Source: Chara braunii
Lineage: Eukaryota > Streptophyta > Charophyceae > Charales > Characeae
Reading direction: 5' to 3'
NCBI GenBank assembly: GCA_003427395.1
Contig: BFEA01000148.1
Coordinates: forward strand, 1,739,406-1,763,621
Length of the DNA stretch: 24,216 nucleotides
Part shown: one piece after another, positions 17,965 to 24,216 of the stretch
Position numbering within the stretch: the stretch's first letter is position 1
Layout: the number at the start of each line of letters is the position of its first letter
The notes under the pieces: generated by a model
What the model saw: only the letters and a program-made list of their open reading frames with translations
Databases searched by the model: none
Told to the model about the DNA's origin: nothing
Position numbers and translations under genes: made by a program

Positions 17965-17999
17965 GGAAGAACAAATTCAACAAAAGAAGAGCCCATATC
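17752..17999. repeat. duplicated (CT)n microsatellite plus unique flank
   Basis: Two units, each a CT run of 76-83 bp, a GT end, and AGGAAGAACAAATTCAACAA followed by AAGAAGAGCCCRTAT (17840-17875 and 17964-17999). The flanks differ at one position, so the duplication is recent or homogenised. Confidence 0.95.
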
Positions 18000-18377
18000 T
18001 TTGAGAGAGCTGCTTGGGTTGCTGGAACTGTTCTTTGTGAGACACTGCATCTAGCTGCTTTTTGAGCTCCCCTTGGGAATATCTACTATAGCGTACATCC
18101 TTATGAATGCATCCCTTGGGAGACACTGCATCAGGCACGAAATGGATCGGGTGCTTCACATCCCTTTTTTGCACGGTATCTGTAGGCTCCTCCTACCTGC
18201 AGATCCACCAGCTGTTGTACATTCGGTCACCTCTCCTTTGTTCCAAACATCTGCGCGTCTGCTTTAGTCATCCGAGCGATCAGGTACACGATTTGCGCCT
18301 TTTCATGTTCGCTCAACCATATGATGACCCCTATTGGGGGCTCTAAGACTGAAGGAGTAGTGGTCAGCTGGACAACA
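18000..18377. other. no gene recognised
   Basis: GAGACACTGCATC occurs near 18038 and 18120. Short frames only. Confidence 0.4.
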
Positions 18378-18469
18378 AGGCAGGCCCCTGGAAGTGCAAA
18401 GGATAAAATGGGTGGTCAGGTAAAGGTAAATTAAGGCAGGCGCCTGGAAGTGCCAAGGATAAAATGGGT
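18378..18469. repeat. 36-bp direct repeat, 56 bp apart
   Basis: AAGGCAGGCSCCTGGAAGTG followed by CMAAGGATAAAATGGGT occurs at about 18378 and 18434. A lone B-box-like GTTCGAGCCCC follows at about 18494; there is no matching A box, so I do not call a SINE. Confidence 0.85.
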
Positions 18470-19337
18470 TCCCTTGGGTGGGTGGAGGACCAGTTCGAGC
18501 CCCAGGGTGCCAACGCTGAGCAGTGCCCCTCCTCCCCCCCTCCTCCTCTTCTCTCATATGATCTCTTTGTGTAAACTGACCTCGGAGAAACTCTCATTAT
18601 TGAAGCACAAGCGCAAGCCAGTCTCTGGTGGAGCCCTCGTCATTCATTAATAATGCGGGGGAGGTTACGTTGTTTCTCGTCCAGACCTTCAATTTGGTCC
18701 TTAGATGGGTCTTCTGTTGAAGTTGATCAAAGGGGCTGTGTGCAACTTGCTGTGTAGAAATAATCGCGAGGAAAGAAATGTGAGCAAGTGGATGGTTTTG
18801 GGAGCTATTATCCCAAGACGCTGAAGAGGACAGGAGTCTTACCTGTTGTTATCGGCACTGAAAGTTTGAAACAGCGAGCCGTGACAAGAGGCTTTTGCAT
18901 CTGAAACGGTTTGGGGCTTTAAATTCCTTTTGAGCGGGCGGGAAAGGTAGTGTGGATGGTGTCTTTCTCAAGCACAGGTGGGGCGTTTTGGCCTCCGTGC
19001 AGCTCGTGACCCCTGCTCACGGCTACAAGGCAGAACCTGGTCTGTTCTCAGAGACGGCACGGAGGGAGGGGGAGGTGGGAGGGGGGTGGGAGGGAGGAGG
19101 TTCAGAATGCACTCCTACAGTTCGATCCCTGCTTGGATACTCTGATTAGGATGTGGTTTGAGCTATCTTGACCAGTCGAGCAGCGGGAGGAAGTGACGAG
19201 GCCACCTCTTTTCTGGCAATGGACTCGTCGCGCACCGTGACAGGGGTGTTGCATGGACTTGCATCCTCCCCCACCCACAGTGTCCCGTGGTCAGTCTGGG
19301 TTCACCACGAACGCCGGATGTGCTGAATAGGAACTAG
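18470..19337. other. no gene recognised
   Basis: Mixed sequence with a G-rich patch (19062-19100). Short frames only. Confidence 0.4.
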
Positions 19338-19466
19338 GCCCGGATGCCCAAATGAAGGAGCAATTTTCAGGCCCCGGATGCCCAAATGAGGGAGCAATTT
19401 TCAGGCCCGGATGCCCAAATGAAGGAGCAATTTTCAGGCCCGGATGCCCAAATGGAGGAGCAACTC
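19338..19466. repeat. minisatellite, 33-bp unit, four copies
   Basis: GGCCCGGATGCCCAAATGAA followed by GGAGCAATTTTCA is repeated head to tail from 19338, 19371, 19404 and 19437, nearly identical; the last copy is truncated. There are no spacers. Confidence 0.96.
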
Positions 19467-19555
19467 AGATATGGGCACAATGTGGAAGAGAACTGGACTG
19501 AGACTTGACTCGCTGTTACGACGGACAGGTTAGGGGCGCACTGTCAAAAGTGGGG

Positions 19556-19860
19556 ATACTTCTTTTTGCTAAAGGTTTTAGGGTTTAGCTGGGGACGCCG
19601 ATTTTTGCTAAAGGGATTAGGGGGACACTTTTTGCTGAAGGGTTATGCACTCTCAAGACGGGGGGACACTCCTTTTTGGTAAAGGGTTAGGGTGTGGTTG
19701 GGTTCACACACCTATTTGCTAAAGGGTTTAGGGGGGCACCTTTTTGGGGAATGGTTTAGGGGGACCCTTTTTGCGAAAGGGTTAGAGGGACACCTTTTTT
19801 GTGCTGAAGGGTGTACTGGCCGGTTTTGCTGGGGGACGCCCTTTTTTGCAAAAGGCTACA
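19556..19860. repeat. degenerate satellite with TTTTTGCTAAAGGGTTTAGGG-like unit
   Basis: About nine degenerate copies of a unit of roughly 25-45 bp: CTTTTTGCTAAAGG, a GGTTTAGGG-type segment, and GGGGACAC. Examples lie near 19563, 19601, 19630, 19673, 19709, 19740, 19768 and 19795. The short TTTAGGG words match the plant telomere repeat but are never consecutive. Confidence 0.78.
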
Positions 19861-20715
19861 GCAACCCCACAAGATGATTGAAAAAGCCGGTCGGTTGTCT
19901 GGGAACAGGGAAGAGTGGGGATTGGGGATTGGCTAGAGGAGGGCATTGGGGATTGGCTAGAGGAAAATGGAGGAGAACCTGTGGAAGTGGACAAGCAAGG
20001 GGATGGCCTCGCGGAGACGAGTGCGGAGTACTGAGGGTGAGAACACAGGGCTGTCTAGGCGGTGCGCGTGTGGCTGAAGGATCTTTCCTTCGATCCAGTT
20101 GATGGGCACTGGGAATGAGGTCCTCGAGCGACCGTTTCCCTTTGGAATATCTCAGTCAAAGAAGGCCTGCCATGTTTTTTTTTCCCCCTCCCCTGAAGGG
20201 CCCAAACGGAACGTCAACTCTAGTCGATTCCTGTGGAGCGACATGTGCTGTGAAATGGGCCCAGTGTCCCTAATGAAATCTTAGATATCACGGCCATTTC
20301 CCGGTTTCGGCTCCGGTCTCCTTAAGAAGAAGTCGTAGTCCCTAATGATCATCTAGTTCTAGTTTACCACACATAACCACCCTCCTTTACCCATCCCACA
20401 ACCAAATCCAATGGAGGAAGGTGGGTACAAAATTAGGCCAGCTAGGTATAGAAGTCGGCATTGCCAGATGCGGCACTTATGCCTCCCACCTTCCCGATCG
20501 CATGGTTATTAGAACTATGAATCTGATCAACATGAGGGCACCATACATTGGAGAAGACGAGCACCATACATGAGCGCACCATACATGAGGTATCGGACAA
20601 TGCAGTCAGCAGTGGCGCACAAGTGGGTAACAGGGACCCCACTTTTCCGCCCCAGGTTAACATCCCAAGCACTGAAAACTTCGGCGAAAAGTGAAGTTGG
20701 GGATAATTTTTAGGG
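19861..20715. other. no gene recognised
   Basis: GGGGATTGGCTAGAGGA occurs near 19924 and 19949. GCACCATACATGAG-type words repeat near 20539, 20561 and 20576. No domain, RNA or element end recognised. Confidence 0.4.
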
Positions 20716-21339
20716 CTATGTTAACCGACCGGCGACCGCGTCGTCGATGGCGGTTGCTGAAGGCTTATACCTGCTATAGGGTAGCAGAGGGAGGCTAGAG
20801 GGCGAGGGACTTGTGGGAATTCTCTCGACATCGTTAACATGATATATCAACCTCAGTGGCAGTGGGTGTAGACGGCCTGCAAATTTGTGAGGGAGACTAC
20901 ATATTTCAACGGATAACAGGACCAGTGTGCTAGAGGAAGTGTGCCATAATGTGTTTGAAAAGAAGATACACAAGAGGAAATATGCCCACATGACCAAAGG
21001 GCCTATCTGAGCTTGTACACCCATGAACTGTTGAAATGTAGATCTAAGTTTGAGTCCAGATGCAATGGAGATGAAATGCAAGAGGGAGCTGAGATATGAA
21101 ATACAGAGGAGGAGGAGGAGGAGGCAGAGGAGGGAGGAAGGAGAGGAGGAGGTGGAAGGAGAGGAGGAGGAGGAGGAGGAGGAGGAGGAGGAGGAGAAAG
21201 AAGATGTTGGGATGACGGAGGACGACGGTGACAATCTGTGACTACCACTTTCAAACTTTGGTCTGCACAAACGGAACGAGCTCGGATGAGTAGGAGAGGC
21301 CCTCGACTTCAGGATAGAAGGGAAGAGACTTGGGGCCAT
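20716..21339 (-). CDS. unidentified 207-codon open frame (doubtful)
   Basis: One of the longest ATG-started frames in the window. Residues about 47-75 are an almost pure Ser/Pro run encoded by the GGA microsatellite at 21105-21200, followed by a Leu-rich segment. The remainder (for example LVMWAYFLLCIFFSNTLW) is hydrophobic and could include a membrane helix. I recognise no domain, see no splice context, and the microsatellite alone explains much of the openness. I list it because a small Ser-rich membrane protein is not excluded. Confidence 0.12.
   Translation of the reverse strand: MAPSLFPSILKSRASPTHPSSFRLCRPKFESGSHRLSPSSSVIPTSSFSSSSSSSSSSSSPSTSSSPSSLLCLLLLLLCISYLSSLLHFISIASGLKLRSTFQQFMGVQAQIGPLVMWAYFLLCIFFSNTLWHTSSSTLVLLSVEICSLPHKFAGRLHPLPLRLIYHVNDVERIPTSPSPSSLPLLPYSRYKPSATAIDDAVAGRLT
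21105..21200. repeat. (GGA)n microsatellite
   Basis: Imperfect GAG/GGA repeats over about 96 bp. Confidence 0.93.
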
Positions 21340-21410
21340 GTCTTGCTATGACTTGGGGAATGTGGACGGCAGAAGGGCTCGGGCTCTTTAGATGTTGGGC
21401 GCAGTGCATT

Positions 21411-21492
21411 TGGGTAATTAGCTCAGCAGGTAAAGATTTGCCTCGTTTACGCCAACTTCCCAAGAGGGCGTGCAAGTTCGATGTCCCGTCCG
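21411..21492 (+). tRNA. tRNA-like sequence, probably a SINE head or tRNA pseudogene
   Basis: TTAGCTCAGCAGGTAAAGAT looks like a D arm/A box, and GCAAGTTCGATGTCCCG like a T arm/B box, 52 nt apart. That is longer than the usual 44 nt, so a long variable arm, a small insertion or decay is needed. I could not form a convincing acceptor stem (start near GGGTAAT, end near CCCGTCC). Most likely a tRNA-derived retroelement fragment. Confidence 0.4.
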
Positions 21493-21600
21493 TCATTCTG
21501 TTTGTTCTCCCAACTGAAGAACAGCTGATCTGGAGGTACTATGATACCCATGCCACTGATGTGAATGCGCTGTCCAATTGGCTTGCACGTAGAAAGACTC

Positions 21601-21650
21601 CTACCGTCGTCTACAGTTGAATAAAATGCCCCGTCATTATTGCTGCATCT
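21601..21650 (+). mobile_element. decayed family B MITE, left end only
   Basis: CTACCGTCGTCTACAGTTGA, then ATAAAATGCCCCGTCATTAT and TGCTGCAT, aligns with the left end of the elements at 24110 and 10873, including the flank word CTACCGTC. No right arm was found nearby. Confidence 0.65.
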
Positions 21651-21870
21651 CTAGTCTAAAAATAGCACGGAGCACGGCTATATAACGTCCAGGAATTCTA
21701 TGTCTTAGCTGATAAATAATTCTTCACTCCAGTGCACAGCGTGCAGGTTTTTTTTTTTCTCTCGGAGGAAAGGTACGTACGGTAAGTGAGAGAATAGCCC
21801 AAAAAAAAGCAAAAACAAGAGCAGATATCCCGTGAACGAAGGCATAGGGGCGCATAGATTCTCGTCCTCA

Positions 21871-21871
21871 G

Positions 21872-21922
<51 letters not shown>

Positions 21923-21935
21923 TTTTTTTTTTTTT
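21871..21935. repeat. (GTT)n and poly-T
   Basis: About 16 GTT units followed by a T run. It produces the poly-glutamine of a 137-codon - frame at 21698-22111. Confidence 0.96.
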
Positions 21936-21978
21936 AAAGAGTGGAGGTTGTTGTACAGGCTTGGCTCATTTTTTTCAA

Positions 21979-22491
21979 GGATAATTTGCAAAATACCCCC
22001 ATAAGTTGAGATATATGCCAAAATGCCCCTAAAAGATGTGCGTAGAGCGGAATGCCCCTCTGACAAAAAAAATATTTTGTGAAATGCCCCTGGCGTCGGT
22101 TGGACCCCCATCTTTGCAATATACCCCTACCGGGTTAAACGGGCTTCCCATTCGGGTTCTAGAACCATTTTAGCTAATGCCTGTTGTATTCCCCAATTAA
22201 GATTCAGAACTTCGCGTCAGCGCCTTCTCTTTGATCCTTTGATAGGGTCGAGTCCTGTCTAACTTTCCAAAATGCCCCCCCTAGTACGTGCCTACTTTTC
22301 CTAGGCGCTATTGCAAAAGGCCAAGGCCCAATTTGAAACGGGGAGGAGGTCCAGATTGCAAAGTTGCACACCCGCCTGACAGGGGCACAACACAAAGATA
22401 TCGGCCCAAAAGGACATTATGCTCTACCCACGTCTTTCAGGGGCATTTTGGCATATATCTCAACTTACGGGGGTATTTTTGCAAATTATCC
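21979..22491. mobile_element. 513-bp non-autonomous element with about 70-bp terminal inverted repeats
   Basis: The left arm starts GGATAATTTGCAAAATACCC and goes on AGTTGAGATATATGCCAAAA, TGCCCCT. The reverse complement of the right arm (22422-22491) starts GGATAATTTGCAAAAATACC and continues with the same words. Over about 69 positions I count about five differences. Inside, the word AATGCCCCT recurs near 22022, 22050 and 22083, with relatives near 22120 and 22270. Long inverted repeats plus subterminal repeats suit a Mutator-like MITE, but I could not find a convincing 8-10 bp target duplication. No transposase frame. Confidence 0.85.
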
Positions 22492-23147
22492 GTGTTTTTA
22501 AAAAAAAGAGGAAATCTTTATTACACAAGCCGGGAAACGGGCCCAAGTCCGTTATGAAAGGCGGGCTGGCCCTCCAATCGAGCACGGCATCACTGGCCAG
22601 GCTCAAAAGGGGTGTCACCTCTTAATAATTGTCCCCTCCCACTCAAGGAAGTTACCTTGCCAAAAGGAGGCCTACAAAATTCTAATTACAATTTCATGTT
22701 TTACAAATTTAGTATTTTCACCTAACAATTTCATATTTTACACCTTTTCTTTTTTTTTAAACCACCCCTGGTGATGCTAGAGGTGTTGATATAATCAGCC
22801 ACCTCTAGCACCCCCAGGCACCTTGAGCAGTTATGAAAACATTTAAGAGAACAAAAACAGCGAGTTGCTCAAACAAATTTCTTAAAACAAATTTGACACA
22901 ATCCTATTGTAGCCCAAGGAGCATTTGTACAGTCTGATATGAAGTACGGGAAAAAAAAATAAAAAAATAAAAAAAGAGGGCTGTAGAAAATAAGAATTAA
23001 GGAGGCTGTACAACAAAGAATAAAGGAGGCTAATTGCGCTAGAGGGACGATTGAGGATTGTCTCGTGCACCGGACTGCATTCGCATCAGTCTGAGAATAG
23101 TCAAGTCAGTCGGGCTAAAAAACCTGGAAGGATGCGCCAAACCGACC
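22492..23147. other. no gene recognised; contains a 19-bp-stem hairpin
   Basis: ACAATTTCATRTTTTACA occurs near 22688 and 22726. CCTGGTGATGCTAGAGGTG (22767-22785) pairs with CACCTCTAGCACCCCCAGG (22800-22818) at 16 of 19 positions with a 14-bp loop. The rest is A/T-rich with poly-A near 22950-22975. Confidence 0.5.
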
Positions 23148-23280
23148 TTGGCCATCGCACCTGAGGATCATCTCCTTTGCATTGGCCATCGTGCCTGAGG
23201 ATGGTGTCCTTTGCATTGGCCATCGCGCCCGAGGATGGTCTCCTTTGCAGTGGCCCATCACGCCCGAGCAATGCAAAGGA
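23148..23280. repeat. minisatellite, 34-bp unit, about four copies
   Basis: TTGGCCATCGYRCCYGAGGA followed by TSRTCTCCTTTGCA begins at 23148, 23182, 23216 and (diverged) 23250. The end of the fourth copy carries the word ATGCAAAGGA in inverted orientation. Confidence 0.92.
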
Positions 23281-23303
23281 GGATTGGTCAGTAACAGGGG
23301 CAC

Positions 23304-23380
23304 GGAGGAGGAGTGATTTCTCTCTCTCTCCCAACTGTTGCAGGGGCCCGTTTAGGCTGGGCCAGTAATATGTCCCGCAG
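23304..23380. repeat. dispersed repeat family C, copy 2
   Basis: Same sequence as 13714-13790, ending in GGGCCAGTAATATGTCCYGC, directly against the palindromic element that follows. Confidence 0.88.
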
Positions 23381-23723
23381 GGGGGCAACGTCACACTAGC
23401 AAAGAGGACGCATACATTGCATAGATGATGCACAGGTCCGGATTCAGGCGTCGAGTCCACTCGGCTTTGGGAGTGGGACCTCGCCCCAAGCGGGTCCTGA
23501 AGAGGGCCATTCTTTCGAGGGCATCCTTGGAACAACGTCTACCTCGAAAGAATGAGAATGGCCCTGTTGGGGTCCTGCTGGGGGCGAGGGCCCACTCCCA
23601 AAGCCGAGTGGACTCGATCCCTGAACCTGGACGTGTTCGTGGAGAGGTGAGGAAAATCTCGATAGAGCTGTGCATCATCTATGCAATGTATGCGTCCTCT
23701 TCGCTGGTGTGACCGTTGCCCCC
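23381..23723. mobile_element. 343-bp palindromic (foldback) element
   Basis: The ends GGGGGCAACGTCACACTAGC and (reverse complement) GGGGGCAACGGTCACACCAG are inverted repeats. They continue through AAGAGGACGCATACATTGCA and TAGATGATGCACAG. Inner arms TCGAGTCCACTCGGCTTTGG (near 23449) and GGGCCATTCTTTCGAGG (near 23505) also have partners (near 23598 and 23543). A 20-25 bp piece (CTCGATAGAG to GAACACG side) is present in one arm only. Nearly the whole element folds on itself. It produces two mirror-image 95-codon frames on opposite strands. Confidence 0.88.
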
Positions 23724-23774
23724 AGACTCCAACTCCAGACATCAAAAGCTCCCTTCTGAGAGTATACTTGTACC

Positions 23775-23883
23775 AGGCCCTCAAATTACAAAATTGCAAA
23801 ATCACCGGTCAGATTGACGACGACTCCTACAAGGACTCTCATCTGGATCTGCTCATTTTGTGATTTTGTGACTTTGAGGGCCT
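23775..23883. mobile_element. 109-bp MITE-like element
   Basis: AGGCCCTCAAA (23775-23785) and TTTGAGGGCCT (23873-23883) are perfect inverted ends. The arms continue imperfectly as TTACAAAATTGCAAAATCAC and its complement ATTTTGTGATTTTGTGAC. Confidence 0.78.
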
Positions 23884-24011
23884 ATGTGAGGTCACATTCA
23901 CGCTAGGACTTTTTCAACTCAGCTCTGGAAGCGATTGCAATCAAATTCGTCCAGGTTTGGGTGTAATTGCAGTCCGATACATTTAGAAAAGTCCTGGTGT
24001 GAGTATGCCCT
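23877..24011. mobile_element. about 135-bp MITE-like element overlapping the previous one's end
   Basis: AGGGCCTATGTGAGGTCACA and TTCACGCTAGGACTTTTT on the left pair imperfectly with AAAAGTCCTGGTGTGAGTAT and GCCCTG on the right. The end AGGGCCT is shared with the neighbouring element, so the two may be one composite structure. An AGGGC...CACACYAGGACTTTT end is reminiscent of hAT-type MITEs, without proof. Confidence 0.6.
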
Positions 24012-24121
24012 GAGTTTGCCCCCTCGGCATCTGGCCATTTGCTGAAGGCCGCCCAAACAAAACCAATCCGATTACGTAAAGATGAGAAGCTCCTTCATTA
24101 GCAACTGGTCTACCGTCTTCA

Positions 24122-24216
24122 CTCACCCGAATAGAATGCCCGGTCATTATAGCTGTATTTGGCACAACTTTCGGTCCAGATGCAGCGATTATGACCGGGC
24201 GTTCTATTTGGGTGAG
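24122..24216. mobile_element. MITE-like foldback element, family B
   Basis: CTCACCCGAATAGAATGCCC and the reverse complement of the right end CTCACCCAAATAGAACGCCC are terminal inverted repeats of about 30 bp (27 matching). The core CAGCTATAATGACC-type sequence matches the copy at 10881-10978. The window ends exactly at the right terminus, so the flank cannot be read. Confidence 0.85.

Noticed and set aside
18490-18510. B-box-like GTTCGAGCCCC, possible SINE
   Set aside because: No A box upstream and no tail or copies.
19338-19466. Regular 33-bp repeats resembling a CRISPR array
   Set aside because: The units are contiguous without unique spacers, and the genome is eukaryotic; it is a minisatellite.
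23391-23712. Two 95-codon frames on opposite strands with the same C-terminal sequence LCIIYAMYASS
   Set aside because: They are the two reading directions of one palindromic element, not a pair of related genes.
1-24216. A whole-window mitochondrial or bacterial contig
   Set aside because: Dense microsatellites, MITEs, a SINE-like pair, a spliced RING exon and truncated organellar genes fit nuclear DNA; no operons or intact organellar genes.

Overview
This window reads as non-coding, repeat-rich nuclear DNA from a streptophyte (green-lineage) eukaryote. There is no operon-like gene packing, many long (CT/GA)n and (AC)n microsatellites, an assembly gap of Ns (10728-10842), single Ns inside microsatellites, and many short inverted-repeat and tandem elements. 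Three pieces of plant-type mitochondrial DNA and a plant-type LUL/LOG2-like RING exon point to the green lineage. The cytochrome b residues [15 protein letters not shown] look closer to the bryophyte/charophyte form than to the flowering-plant form I remember. A charophyte alga such as Chara is my best guess, but the sequence alone does not prove it.

Only one stretch convincingly encodes a nuclear protein. It is a terminal exon on the + strand (3205-3450) with the second half of a C3HC4 RING finger, preceded by a splice-acceptor sequence. I did not find the upstream exons.

The middle of the window (about 6.8-12 kb) carries mitochondrial fragments. (1) 6852-7150, - strand: part of a group II intron with the start of its maturase/RT reading frame. 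(2) 8380-8493, - strand: a 114-bp insert ending in the 3' part of tRNA-Tyr, placed inside one of two copies of a tandem duplication, so the other copy is an empty-site control. (3) 11542-11771, - strand: a cob exon still joined to the domain V/VI end of a group II intron, so it came from unspliced DNA. A structured block at 10985-11431 may belong to the same insertion.

The right side (12.5-24.2 kb) is a graveyard of small elements: two tRNA-headed SINE-like copies (12503-12784), several minisatellites, a 513-bp element with ~70-bp terminal inverted repeats (21979-22491), and four palindromic elements packed into the last 840 bp (23381-24216). One of these, a ~95-bp element, also occurs at 10881-10978 and as a relic near 21601. 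A second repeat family, about 300 bp, has a full copy at 9672-9968 and complementary halves at 7902-8032 and 5998-6165. Most long open frames here are translations of microsatellites and are not annotated as genes.
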